Below are positions 48,944-58,370 of a stretch of DNA of 64,000 bases, piece after piece. The stretch is from Amycolatopsis marina (GTDB lineage: Bacteria > Actinomycetota > Actinomycetes > Mycobacteriales > Pseudonocardiaceae). The DNA lies in the NCBI RefSeq assembly GCF_900111885.1, contig NZ_FOKG01000003.1, positions 1 to 64,000 of the forward strand, given 5' to 3'. The notes under the pieces are model-generated. The model did not search any database and was not told where the DNA came from. It saw only the letters and a list, made by a program, of their open reading frames with translations. A program made the position numbers and the translations under genes. Each line of letters starts with the position of its first letter. The first letter of the stretch is position 1.

Positions 48944-50523
48944 GCACCGGTTCCCGTTCCGAGTCCCAGCCGCTGCTGGACCTGCAACGACTACTGGTGA
49001 CCGTGCGCAGGCGACGGCGCACCTGGCTGTCCCTGGGGCTGCTCGGACTGCTGCTCGGCGCGGCGGTGGCGGTACTGCTGCCCGCGCCCCCGACCGCTGT
49101 CACGCAGCTGCTGGTCGTGCACGAGGACGACCAGCCCTCCGACGGCGGCAGCCTCATGCGCACCGACATCGCCCTGCTGCAGACGACCAGGGTCGCGACA
49201 GCGGCGCTGGAACTGCTGGGGTCGCCCGAACGTCCCACGGACTTCCTCAAGACCTACGAGGGCACCGCCATCACCGGCAACGTGCTGCAGCTGACGGTCA
49301 AGGGGTCGAGCGACGACGATGCGCTGGCCCGGACCACCGCACTGGCCGAAGCCTTCATCGCCGACCACGTCCAACGAGTCCAGGCGGCCGCGGACGCGGA
49401 GGCGAAGGCACTGAGCGACCAACGCGACCGGCTCCAGAAAGAACTATCCGAAGTGGACTCCACGATCGCCTCGACCGAGGCCGAGTTCGGGACGGAGACC
49501 GCACCGCAACTCGAGACCCTCTACGCCAGAAGGGCGGACCTCGCCGCACAGGTGTCCGAACTGGGCAGACGCGCGGACGAGGCGGGCATCGGCGCCCCCA
49601 GGGTCGCGGCAGGCACGCAGATCGTGGACGCACCACGGATGTTGCCCGGCTCGCTCCGCTCCACGGTCGCCCTGAACGCGCTGATCGGACTTGTCCTCGG
49701 GCTCGCGGCGGGCCTCACCCTGACCGCGATCACCGGCGTTGTCCGTGACCGGCCCGTCCTGCGGCGGGAGATCTCCGCCCACCTCGGGGCGTCCGTGGTC
49801 GCCCAGCTGTCCCGGCCCCGCAGGGGACCAGCCCGGCTCTGGCGCCGCTCCCCCGGCGTCACCCGGCGGGCACGCACGGCTGCCACCCTCGCCAGGTTGG
49901 TCCGGGAGAACGGCACCGGTGGCTCGGCCGCGGTGTCACTGCTGGACCTCGGCAGCCCGCGTACGACGGCGGATCTCGCGCTCGACATCGCGCGGGCACT
50001 CGCGGCCGACCGCCCGGTGACCGTCGTCGACGACCTGCCGGGTCAGCACCTGGCCTCGCGGGTCACGTCGGCCGAACCGATCCGGGTCGTGGCGTTCGAC
50101 GACGCCGCGGCGGGAGACGGCGACACACCGGCCGCTGGCTCGCGGCGGCGTGTCGGCCTCGGCTCGGTAGCGCCGGGGACCGCGTGGACCGACCTCCGCC
50201 GCCTCGGCGGCGAGACGCTGCTCGTGGTGCGCGCGGGCCACGCGAACACCGCCTGGCTGCACACGGTCGCCAGGCAGCTGGCGGACAGCCGGATCCCGAT
50301 CATCGGCGTCGTGCTGGTGGATCCCGACCCGCGTGACCAGTCCGACGGCACGCTGTGGGACGGGTTGCACACGGCGCTGCGCGGACGAGGAGCGCCGGCC
50401 GGGGGCAGTGCCGCACCCGGCGGCGGCAACAGCAATGGCAACGGCGGTGTCGTCCACGACGGGGACCTGCCGACGAAGCGCTTCCCTCCGGTCGGTTCCG
50501 CCGGGCTGCGCGGAACCGTGTGA
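48940..50523 (+). CDS. Wzz-like polysaccharide chain-length protein II with pseudokinase-like domain
   Basis: The 527-aa protein has membrane spans near 31-50 and 245-265 around a periplasmic coiled coil (RDRLQKELSEVDSTIASTEAE). Its cytoplasmic C-terminal domain aligns by eye with bacterial tyrosine kinases (LLDLGSPRTTADLALDIARAL followed by VTVVDDL), but the Walker A GxxxGKS/T is missing and no Tyr cluster ends the protein. It overlaps the first Wzz-like gene by 4 nt. Both likely control polymer length or export. Confidence 0.8.
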   Translation: MSTGSRSESQPLLDLQRLLVTVRRRRRTWLSLGLLGLLLGAAVAVLLPAPPTAVTQLLVVHEDDQPSDGGSLMRTDIALLQTTRVATAALELLGSPERPTDFLKTYEGTAITGNVLQLTVKGSSDDDALARTTALAEAFIADHVQRVQAAADAEAKALSDQRDRLQKELSEVDSTIASTEAEFGTETAPQLETLYARRADLAAQVSELGRRADEAGIGAPRVAAGTQIVDAPRMLPGSLRSTVALNALIGLVLGLAAGLTLTAITGVVRDRPVLRREISAHLGASVVAQLSRPRRGPARLWRRSPGVTRRARTAATLARLVRENGTGGSAAVSLLDLGSPRTTADLALDIARALAADRPVTVVDDLPGQHLASRVTSAEPIRVVAFDDAAAGDGDTPAAGSRRRVGLGSVAPGTAWTDLRRLGGETLLVVRAGHANTAWLHTVARQLADSRIPIIGVVLVDPDPRDQSDGTLWDGLHTALRGRGAPAGGSAAPGGGNSNGNGGVVHDGDLPTKRFPPVGSAGLRGTV

Positions 50524-50560
50524 ACGCGAGTGGCGCGACAGGCAGGAGGGCGGGACAGCA

Positions 50561-52483
50561 ATGTGCGGCATCGCAGGCACCTACTTGTGGCCGGACGGGG
50601 GCCCGCTGACCGACCGGCTCACCAAGGTCCTCGCCCACCGCGGACCGGACGGCAGCGGGCGGTACTCCCACCGGGCGGGCCAGGGTGAGGTCAACCTCGG
50701 CCACCGCAGGCTGTCGATCATCGACCTGTCCTCCTCGGGCGCTCAGCCGATGGTCGCCGACGGGCTCGCGCTGACCTACAACGGCGAGCTCTACAACGCG
50801 CCGGAACTGCGCACCGAACTCGAGGCCGCGGGCGTCCGCTTCCGCGGGACCTCCGACACCGAGGTCCTGCTGGCCGCGTGGCGGCGCTGGGGCACCGACT
50901 GCCTGCCCCGGCTGCGGGGCATGTTCGCGTTCGCGGTGTTCGACGAACGGACAGGGGAGCTGGTGCTGGCACGCGACCAGCTGGGGATCAAACCCCTGTT
51001 CCTGCTCCGCCGCGGCGGCGGGCTCGTCTTCTGCTCCGAACTCAAGGCGCTGGCGGGCGAGCTCGGCGGGTCGATGCGGATCGACGAAGCCGCGATGGTG
51101 GCTTCCCTGCTGTACTACTGGGTGCCGGACAGCCGTTGCGCGTTCCGGGACGCGGAGAAACTCCCGCCGGGCACCTGGTTGCGCCTGCGGCCGGACGGGC
51201 GGACCGAGCAGCGGCAGTACTACTCCCTGCGGGACGTCGCCACGGAGGGAGAGGCCGCTGCGCAGGACCCCGCGGCCCAGCCGGACCTGGCGTCGATCGT
51301 GGCCGATTCGACGCGGCGGCACCTGTTGTCCGACGTGCCGGTCGCGACGTTCCTCTCCGGGGGCCTCGACTCGAGCTATCTGACGGCCCTCGCGGCACAG
51401 CACCAGCCCGGCATCTCGGCCTACACCATCGGGTTCAGGGCGGAGGACGCGAAGTTCGAGGCGATGCCCGACGACCTGCGTTACGCCCGGCAGGTGGCCG
51501 CGAGGTTCGGCGTCGACCTGCACGAGATCGAGATCGCGCCGCAGGTGCTGGATCTGCTGCCGCGGATGACTTACCACCTGGACGAGCCGATCGGCGATCC
51601 CGCCGCGATCAACACGTTCCTCATCTGTTCCGCCGCGAAGGACGCGGGCGTCAAGGTGCTGCTGTCCGGGATGGGCGCCGACGAACTGTTCGCGGGATAT
51701 CGCAAGCATCTGGCGAACCTGCTCGCCGCGCGCTACCAACGGCTGCCCGGCGTCCTGCGGCGGCCGGTGGCGGCGGGGGTCGGCAGGCTGCCGGTCGCGA
51801 CCTCGCGCAGGGGCTACCGGTCGGTGCGGTTCGCCAAGCGCTTTCTCTCCTTCGCGGAACTGCCGGAGGAGACCGCCTTCCGCCGCAGCTACACGATGTA
51901 CGACCGCCCCGAACTGCTCGGCCTGCTGAACCCCGACCTCGCGGGCGCCGTTGACGACGTGCTGACCGAGCACGCCGACACCTATCACGACAATGCGCTC
52001 AGCGATGTCGTCAACCGGATGTGCCTCGCGGACAGCCGGTTGTTCCTGCCCGGCCTGAACCTCGCGTACACCGACAGGTCGAGCATGGCCGCGTCGACCG
52101 AGGTGCGAGTGCCGTTCGTCGACGTCGAGGTGGTCAGGGCCGCGTTCGCCACCCCCGGAAACCGCAAGATCGTCGGCCGCAGGGGAAAGGTCGCGCTCAA
52201 ACAGGCGGCGACGTCGATCCTGCCGGACGAGATCGTGCACCGGCCGAAGGGCCTGTTCAGCGCGCCGCTGCGGGCGTGGATGAGTCGGGACCTCGCACCG
52301 CTGGTGCAGGAGGTCATCCACGACGGCGCGCTGGTGAACTCCGGCTTCCTGCGGCGCGAGGCGTTGCAGCGGCTGGTCGCCGAGGACGCCGCGGGCAGGC
52401 AGGACAGGGCCAAGCACCTCTGGCACATCCTCACGTTGGAGTACTGGTATCGCGGCGCCACAGCCGCCGGTGCCGGTGAGTGA
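50561..52483 (+). CDS. Glutamine-hydrolysing asparagine synthase-family protein
   Basis: The 640-aa enzyme has the N-terminal Ntn glutaminase domain with catalytic Cys2 (MCGIAG), HRRLSIIDLS and YNGELYN, then an ATP-pyrophosphatase domain with SGGLDSS (266-272). Family members make asparagine or amidate sugar carboxylates; in a polysaccharide operon with a uronate-forming dehydrogenase, amidation of a uronic acid is the attractive reading (inference). ATG at 50561 is fixed by the need for Cys2. A palindromic repeat starts 2 nt after the stop. Confidence 0.92.
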   Translation: MCGIAGTYLWPDGGPLTDRLTKVLAHRGPDGSGRYSHRAGQGEVNLGHRRLSIIDLSSSGAQPMVADGLALTYNGELYNAPELRTELEAAGVRFRGTSDTEVLLAAWRRWGTDCLPRLRGMFAFAVFDERTGELVLARDQLGIKPLFLLRRGGGLVFCSELKALAGELGGSMRIDEAAMVASLLYYWVPDSRCAFRDAEKLPPGTWLRLRPDGRTEQRQYYSLRDVATEGEAAAQDPAAQPDLASIVADSTRRHLLSDVPVATFLSGGLDSSYLTALAAQHQPGISAYTIGFRAEDAKFEAMPDDLRYARQVAARFGVDLHEIEIAPQVLDLLPRMTYHLDEPIGDPAAINTFLICSAAKDAGVKVLLSGMGADELFAGYRKHLANLLAARYQRLPGVLRRPVAAGVGRLPVATSRRGYRSVRFAKRFLSFAELPEETAFRRSYTMYDRPELLGLLNPDLAGAVDDVLTEHADTYHDNALSDVVNRMCLADSRLFLPGLNLAYTDRSSMAASTEVRVPFVDVEVVRAAFATPGNRKIVGRRGKVALKQAATSILPDEIVHRPKGLFSAPLRAWMSRDLAPLVQEVIHDGALVNSGFLRREALQRLVAEDAAGRQDRAKHLWHILTLEYWYRGATAAGAGE

Positions 52484-52484
52484 A

Positions 52485-52570
52485 CACTTTCCCGGGAAAG
52501 TGCGGGACTGGAGACGTTCCGTCGCAGGTCGCGGGGTTGGTTTCTCGCACTTTCCCGGGAAAGTGCGAGA
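52485..52570. repeat. Pair of CACTTTCCCGGGAAAGTG palindromes inside the operon
   Basis: Copies at 52485-52502 (18 bp) and 52543-52570 (28 bp, perfect) lie between the asparagine synthase stop and the oxidoreductase start. Centres are 63 bp apart. Confidence 0.92.
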
Positions 52571-52591
52571 CAGGGAAAACAGGGAGCAGCA

Positions 52592-54823
52592 GTGAAGCAG
52601 GTCGTACAGAACTACAAGAGTGGCGAGCTGACGCTCATCGATGTTCCTGAGCCCGCGTGCAAGCCGGGTGGGGTGCTGGTGCGCACAGACTTCTCGCTGA
52701 TCTCCACCGGGACCGAGATGATGAAGGTCTCCGAGGCGAGCATGTCCATGCTGGGCAAGGCGAAGGCCCGGCCGGACCAGGTCGCCAAGGTCATGCAGAG
52801 CGTGGCGGGCAACGGTCTCGCGGCGACCTACCGGAAGGTGAACAACAAGCTCGACTCCTACACCCCCCTCGGCTACTCCCTGTGTGGCGTGGTGGAGGAG
52901 GTCGGCGCCGGTGCCGACGTGTCCGTCGGCGATATCGTCGCGTGCGCGGGAAACGAACACGCGCTGCACGCCGAGCTGAACTGGGTGCCCCGCAACCTGT
53001 ACTCGCGCGTTCCCGACGGGGTGGATCCCCGTCACGCCGCTTTCGGCACCGTCGGCGCGATCGCGATGCAGGGGGTCCGGCGTGGTGAGCCGCAGCTGGG
53101 GGAACTGGCGCTGGTCATCGGCCTCGGGCTGATCGGGCAGTTGGTCGTGCAGTTGCTGACCGCCGCGGGGGTCCGGGTGGTCGGTGTCGACCCGGACCCG
53201 GATCGGTGCGCGCTGGCCGAACGCCTCGGGGCGCTGGTCTGCAGCGCCCCCGGTTCGGGCGTGGTGGACTCGGCCGTCGGCGAGCTCTCCGGCGGTCACG
53301 GCGTCGATCAGGTGTACCTGGCGGCGGGCGGCAGCACCAACGAGCCGGTGGAGCTGGCCGCGCGGCTGAGCCGGGATCGCGGCGTGGTGGTGGACATCGG
53401 CAAGTGCACCCTCAACCTTCCGTGGAACGCCTACTACGAGAAGGAACTGGACGTCCGGTTCTCCCGCTCCTACGGCCCCGGCCGCTACGACCCCGGGTAC
53501 GAGCTGGAGGGCCGAGACTACCCGATCGGCTATGTCCGGTGGACCGAACGGCGCAACCTGGAGTGCTTCCTCGACCTCGTCGCGGCGGGCCGGATCGACG
53601 TCGAGCCGCTGATCTCGCACGTCGCGGACTTCGCCGAGGCGGTGCGGACCTATCGGAGGCTCAACGATGGCGAGCTGAAAGCGGTGGCCGTGCTGTTCGA
53701 CTACCCGCGGCAGACGGCGGCAGCCGAACCCGCTACCCGGGCTTCCGTGCGACTGCCGGTTCCCGCGTCGGCAACGGTGTCCAGGCCGGTCGCGGCGAAG
53801 CACTCGCCGGTGCGGATCGCGTTCGTCGGAGCGGGCAACTACGCCTCGTCGATGCTGCTGCCGCATCTGGCGGAGCGCAAGGATGTCGAGCTGCGCCAGG
53901 TGGTCACCACCTCGGCGCTGTCCGCCGCCAACGCACAGCGCAAGTTCGGCTTCGCCACCGCCGCCACCGACATCGACACGGTGCTCGCTGATTCCACTGT
54001 GGACGCTGTGTTCGTGGTGACCCGGCACAGTTCGCATGCCGAGCTGACGCGGCGCGCGCTGCTCGCGGGAAAGGCCGTGTTCGTCGAAAAGCCGCTGGCC
54101 CTCAGCGAGTCCGAACTGGACGATGTCCTGGCCGCTGTCGAGGAGTCCGGCAACGACCGGCTACAGGTCGGTTTCAACCGCCGCTTCGCGCCGCTGCTGC
54201 GCAGGGCCAAGGGCCGCTTCGGCAGGCGTGTGGGTCCGGCGACGGTGCGCTACCTGGTCAACGCGGGCCGGTTGGAGCAGGGCAGCTGGTACGGCAAGCA
54301 GGACACCGAGGGTTCCCGGTTCGCCGGTGAGGGCGGGCACTTCGTCGACACGGTCAGCTGGCTGCTCGACGGGGATCCGGTTTCGGTGTACGCCTGCGCC
54401 ACTCCGGGACAGGACGACCTGCAGGTCATGCTGCGTTATCCGGACGGGTCCACGGCCACGATCACCTACGCCACCACCGGTGCCGCGAGCTTCCCGAAGG
54501 AGACCCTCGACGTGATCGCCGACGGCAAGGTGCTGAAGTTCGACGACTTCCAGCGTGCCGCGTTCTTCGGCCGAAAACGTTCGGCGAGTCCGAAACTTCC
54601 GCGGGGGCGGGACAAGGGCCAGCGTGCGGAACTCGACGCGTTCGTCGACGCGGTACGGACCGGCGGGCCGATGCCGGTGCCCGTCGCGTCGCTGGCCAGG
54701 ACCACGCTCGCCACGCTCGCGGTGCGGACGAGTCTGGCCACGGGTGCGCCGGTCCGCCTCGACGCCCCTTCCGTCGCGGCGCCCACCGTCCCTGCGCTCG
54801 TCGGCAGCAGGACACCGCGATGA
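52592..54823 (+). CDS. Two-domain oxidoreductase (zinc-alcohol dehydrogenase-like + GFO/IDH/MocA)
   Basis: The 743-aa protein fuses an N-terminal MDR/zinc-dehydrogenase-like half (about 1-370, GLGLIGQLVVQLLTAAGVRVVGVD) to a GFO/IDH/MocA half (from about 408, RIAFVGAGNYASS and EKPLALSESELDDVL). Such bi-domain enzymes are widespread in polysaccharide loci and are thought to act on sugar nucleotides or lipid-linked sugars. GTG start follows AGGGAGCAGCA. The stop overlaps the heparinase gene (ATGA). Confidence 0.9.
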   Translation: MKQVVQNYKSGELTLIDVPEPACKPGGVLVRTDFSLISTGTEMMKVSEASMSMLGKAKARPDQVAKVMQSVAGNGLAATYRKVNNKLDSYTPLGYSLCGVVEEVGAGADVSVGDIVACAGNEHALHAELNWVPRNLYSRVPDGVDPRHAAFGTVGAIAMQGVRRGEPQLGELALVIGLGLIGQLVVQLLTAAGVRVVGVDPDPDRCALAERLGALVCSAPGSGVVDSAVGELSGGHGVDQVYLAAGGSTNEPVELAARLSRDRGVVVDIGKCTLNLPWNAYYEKELDVRFSRSYGPGRYDPGYELEGRDYPIGYVRWTERRNLECFLDLVAAGRIDVEPLISHVADFAEAVRTYRRLNDGELKAVAVLFDYPRQTAAAEPATRASVRLPVPASATVSRPVAAKHSPVRIAFVGAGNYASSMLLPHLAERKDVELRQVVTTSALSAANAQRKFGFATAATDIDTVLADSTVDAVFVVTRHSSHAELTRRALLAGKAVFVEKPLALSESELDDVLAAVEESGNDRLQVGFNRRFAPLLRRAKGRFGRRVGPATVRYLVNAGRLEQGSWYGKQDTEGSRFAGEGGHFVDTVSWLLDGDPVSVYACATPGQDDLQVMLRYPDGSTATITYATTGAASFPKETLDVIADGKVLKFDDFQRAAFFGRKRSASPKLPRGRDKGQRAELDAFVDAVRTGGPMPVPVASLARTTLATLAVRTSLATGAPVRLDAPSVAAPTVPALVGSRTPR

Positions 54824-56829
54824 TGTCGCCGGGGTGGTACCTGCGGCGCCTGTCCCGAATGGGACCGAGGGAGATCGCGGGTCGCGTGACCGACGTGGTG
54901 CGCAGGCACCGTTGGCGGTCCGTGGCCGACAATCCCGGTTTCGCGGGCACAGGCACGCCCTGGCTGGCGAACCTGCGGTTCACCGCCGTACTGGACTCGC
55001 GGGTCATGGCAGGCGCCCCCGCCGATGCGGCTGCGCGCCTGCTCGCCACGGCGGAGGAGCTGATGGACGGTCGGGCCGAGTATTTCGGCGTCGTCCGCGA
55101 CGACCTGGTCTCCCCGGACTGGTCGCTGGATCCGCGCACCGGAAGGCGGGCACCCGCGGACGCCTACACCTTCGACATCCCGTACCGGGACGAGGAGGCA
55201 GTCGGTGACATCAAACAGATCTGGGAACCGTCACGGCACCAGCACCTGACGGTTCTCGCCGCGGCCTACGCACGCACCGGGGACGAGCGGTTCGCCGAGC
55301 GGGTGGCCGACCACCTCAAATCGTGGTGGGCGGCGAACCCGCCGCTGCGCGGGGTGCACTGGACCAGCGGGATCGAGCTGGGCATCCGGTTGCTGTCGTG
55401 GGTGTGGGTGCGCAGGCTGCTCGACGACTGGCCCGGTGCCGCGGGTCTGTTCGAGGAGAACCCCGAGGCGCTGCACCAGATCCGGCAACACCAGCGCTGG
55501 CTGGCGGCCTTCCCCAGCCGGGGCTCCTCGGCCAACAACCACGTCATCGCGGAGGCCGCGGGACAGCTCGCCGCCGCCTGCGCCTTCGACTGGTATCCCG
55601 AGTCGGCGCGGTGGCGGGCACAGGCGCTCAAGTCGCTGTACACGCAGTTGCGGAAGAACACGTTCGACTCCGGGCTGAACCGGGAACTCGCGACCGAGTA
55701 CCACGGACTCGTCCTGGAGCTGGGAATGGCGGCGGCGGCCGAGGCCCACGCCGCCGGAGTCGAGGTTCCGCTGTCGATGTGGTCGGTGCTGCTGCGGATG
55801 ACCGATGCCCTCGCCGCCGTCCTCGACTCGCGACTGCGGCCGCCCCGGCAGGGCGACGCCGACGACGGACACGGCCTGATCGTCGACGGCGCGGGCACGG
55901 ACCGCTGGGGATCGCTGCTGGCGACAGGGGATGCCTGGTTCGGCAGGCTGAACTGGTGGCCGTCGGCACCGGAATCCGACATCCGCACCGCATTGCTGAC
56001 CGGGCTCGCCACCGCGGTGCCGGTACCAGCGGCCGTCGGCCGACCGCTGCGCAGGCCCGACCACTTCGCCGACGCGGGGCTGACGATTCTGCGCAGCGCC
56101 GCGGGCGACCCGCGGGGGGAGATCTGGTGCCGGTGCGACGGCGGCCCGCACGGCTTCCTCTCGATCGCCGCGCACGCGCACGCCGACGCACTGTCGGTCG
56201 AGGTGCGCCACGACGGGATCGACATCCTCGCCGATCCCGGCACGTACTGCTACCACGGTGAACCGCGCTGGCGGGCGTACTTCCGGTCCACGCTCGGCCA
56301 CAACACGCTGGAGCTGGAGGGGCAGAACCAGTCCACATCGGGCGGTCCGTTCCTGTGGACACGGCACGCCCGAAGCCGGGTGCTCGTCACGGAGCAGCCG
56401 CCGGAAGGGGTCGCCCGCTGGCGTGCCCAGCACAACGGCTACTCGCGCAGGCGGCGTGCCACGATCCACCGCCGTACCGTCGAGTTCGACACCGCGGAGC
56501 GCGAACTGCGCATCCTCGACGAGGTTCGCGAAGGCGGGCCGGAGTGCAGGCTCGCGTTCCACATCGGACCCCGGATTGAGGTGCAACTCGCCGGGACCAC
56601 CGCCCGGCTCGGCTGGGTCCCCGTGGACGGTGGCGCGAGGCGGGAGGCCGTGCTCGAACTGCCGCCGACGCTGACCTGGTCGGCGCACCGCGGCGAGACG
56701 GATCCCCCGCTGGGCTGGTACTCGGCGGGCTTCGGCCGCAAGGTCCCCGCCTGCACGCTTGTCGGAACCGGCCGGACGAGCAAGGAAGAAACCGCAGCAC
56801 TGGCAACCCTGTTGCGGTTCCAGGCATAG
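54820..56829 (+). CDS. Heparinase II/III-family (alginate lyase-like) protein
   Basis: The 669-aa protein has an N-terminal alpha/alpha-toroid (about 100-330, with SRGSSANNHVIAEAAG, including the conserved Asn-Asn-His) and a C-terminal heparinase II/III beta-sandwich (AAHAHADALSVEVRHDG, with HAHAD, then TLGHNTLELEGQNQS). Family members cleave uronate polysaccharides by beta-elimination; without a clear signal peptide it may act in the cytoplasm or have a biosynthetic role, as proposed for partners of bi-domain oxidoreductases. It overlaps the preceding gene by 4 nt. Confidence 0.88.
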   Translation: MMSPGWYLRRLSRMGPREIAGRVTDVVRRHRWRSVADNPGFAGTGTPWLANLRFTAVLDSRVMAGAPADAAARLLATAEELMDGRAEYFGVVRDDLVSPDWSLDPRTGRRAPADAYTFDIPYRDEEAVGDIKQIWEPSRHQHLTVLAAAYARTGDERFAERVADHLKSWWAANPPLRGVHWTSGIELGIRLLSWVWVRRLLDDWPGAAGLFEENPEALHQIRQHQRWLAAFPSRGSSANNHVIAEAAGQLAAACAFDWYPESARWRAQALKSLYTQLRKNTFDSGLNRELATEYHGLVLELGMAAAAEAHAAGVEVPLSMWSVLLRMTDALAAVLDSRLRPPRQGDADDGHGLIVDGAGTDRWGSLLATGDAWFGRLNWWPSAPESDIRTALLTGLATAVPVPAAVGRPLRRPDHFADAGLTILRSAAGDPRGEIWCRCDGGPHGFLSIAAHAHADALSVEVRHDGIDILADPGTYCYHGEPRWRAYFRSTLGHNTLELEGQNQSTSGGPFLWTRHARSRVLVTEQPPEGVARWRAQHNGYSRRRRATIHRRTVEFDTAERELRILDEVREGGPECRLAFHIGPRIEVQLAGTTARLGWVPVDGGARREAVLELPPTLTWSAHRGETDPPLGWYSAGFGRKVPACTLVGTGRTSKEETAALATLLRFQA

Positions 56830-56857
56830 GCCCGCCCACCCGAGAAGAGACGACACC

Positions 56858-58369
56858 GTGCGCCGACCGAGAAGACACGCCACGCCGATGGCGGCGTTCG
56901 GTGCGCTGTCCCTGCTGGTGCTCACCGCGTGCTCGCCCCGGGAACCCGCGCCACGGACGCCCGAACCCGTCCGGATCGCCGCTGTCTGCGACGCGACCCA
57001 ACCCGGCCCCGCACAGCCACCCGACGGTGCGGTAAGGGTGGACCCGGCCGTACCGGGTGATCTCATCGACAAGACCGAGGCCAGTCCGGCGGGCACCACT
57101 TTCTGGCTATCCGCGGGCGAGCATTCCCTCGGCACCGGCCGCTACTCGCAGGTCGCACCCAAGCAGGGCAACACCTATCTCGGCGCTCCCGGTGCCGTCC
57201 TCGAAGGCGGCCAGGTCAACCAGTACGCGTTCACGGGGGACGCGGCGGACGTCACGATCCGGCACCTCACGGTCCAGGGTTTCGTCCCGCCGCACAACGA
57301 GGGCGTGGTCAACCACGACTCCGCCGACGGCTGGGTGCTCGAACACAACACCATCCAGCACAACGGCGGTGCGGGGCTGATGGCAGGCGCCAGGCAGCAG
57401 GTCCGCGGCAACTGCCTGCGGGAGAACGGCCAGTACGGCATCAACGCCTACAAGGCAGGCAACACCATCACCGGCCTGGTGGTGGAGGGCAACGAGATCG
57501 TCGGGAACAACACCGACGACTGGGAGAGCCGGATCGAGGGCTGTGGCTGCACCGGCGGGGTGAAGTTCTGGGCGGTGAACGGCGCCGACGTCGTCGGCAA
57601 CTGGGTGCACGACAACCGGGGCGTCGGGTTGTGGGGCGACACGAACAACAACGACTTCCTGATCGCCGGCAATCTGATCGAGCGCAACGACAGCACCGCG
57701 ATCTTCTACGAGACCAGCTACAACGCGGTGATCCGGGACAACACCATCCGCGCCAACAACTGGGTGGAGGGCCGGACGTTCGCCGAACGGGGCGACAGTT
57801 TCCCCGCAGCGACGATCTACCTTTCCGAGTCGGGGGGCGAACCCCGGATCCCGGCCCGCACCGACAGGATCGAGATCGTCGGCAACGTCCTGGAGGACAA
57901 CTGGTCGGGCATCACGCTGTGGGAGAACGCCGACCGGTTCTGCAACAGCCCGGCCAACACCTCCAGCGGTTCGTGCACACTGCTCGTCGACGACCCGGCC
58001 ACATGTTCCGCGCCGGGGATCGAGACCGAGCCGCTGCTCAGCGACTGCCGCTGGAAGACCCAGCGCGTGGAGATCCACGGCAACCGCTTCACCCTCGACC
58101 CCGCCGTCGTCGGGTGCACGGTGAGCTGCGGCCGGATGGCACTGCTGTCGAACTTCGGCACCTACCCGGACTGGTCGCCCTATGTGGACGAGACCGTCCA
58201 GGAGTCGATCACCTTCGAGCAGGACAACCAGTGGCACGACAACACCTATGTCGGCCCGTGGAGCTTCATGCCCACCGACACCAGTCAGGTGCTCGAACCG
58301 GAGCAGTGGCAGACCCCGCCGTACCGGCAGGACCAGGGCAGCACCTTCGCTCCGAACGGGGGTGGCTGA
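56858..58369 (+). CDS. Parallel beta-helix lipoprotein
   Basis: The 503-aa product has a lipoprotein signal with lipobox LTAC (Cys near residue 25) and a right-handed parallel beta-helix rich in short repeats such as VTIRHLTVQG, WVLEHNTIQHNGGAG, LVVEGNEIVGNNT and AVIRDNTIRANN. The fold is that of pectate lyases, polysaccharide epimerases (AlgG/AlgE-type) and related enzymes; the helix contains many Asn ladders. GTG at 56858 is chosen. It probably modifies or cuts the polymer at the cell surface. Confidence 0.82.
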   Translation: MRRPRRHATPMAAFGALSLLVLTACSPREPAPRTPEPVRIAAVCDATQPGPAQPPDGAVRVDPAVPGDLIDKTEASPAGTTFWLSAGEHSLGTGRYSQVAPKQGNTYLGAPGAVLEGGQVNQYAFTGDAADVTIRHLTVQGFVPPHNEGVVNHDSADGWVLEHNTIQHNGGAGLMAGARQQVRGNCLRENGQYGINAYKAGNTITGLVVEGNEIVGNNTDDWESRIEGCGCTGGVKFWAVNGADVVGNWVHDNRGVGLWGDTNNNDFLIAGNLIERNDSTAIFYETSYNAVIRDNTIRANNWVEGRTFAERGDSFPAATIYLSESGGEPRIPARTDRIEIVGNVLEDNWSGITLWENADRFCNSPANTSSGSCTLLVDDPATCSAPGIETEPLLSDCRWKTQRVEIHGNRFTLDPAVVGCTVSCGRMALLSNFGTYPDWSPYVDETVQESITFEQDNQWHDNTYVGPWSFMPTDTSQVLEPEQWQTPPYRQDQGSTFAPNGGG

Positions 58370-58370
58370 G

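Noticed and set aside
50300..54037. A 1245-codon open frame on the minus strand opposite the Wzz, asparagine synthase and oxidoreductase genes
   Set aside because: It runs across three well-supported genes and an intergenic palindrome pair without any recognisable domain.
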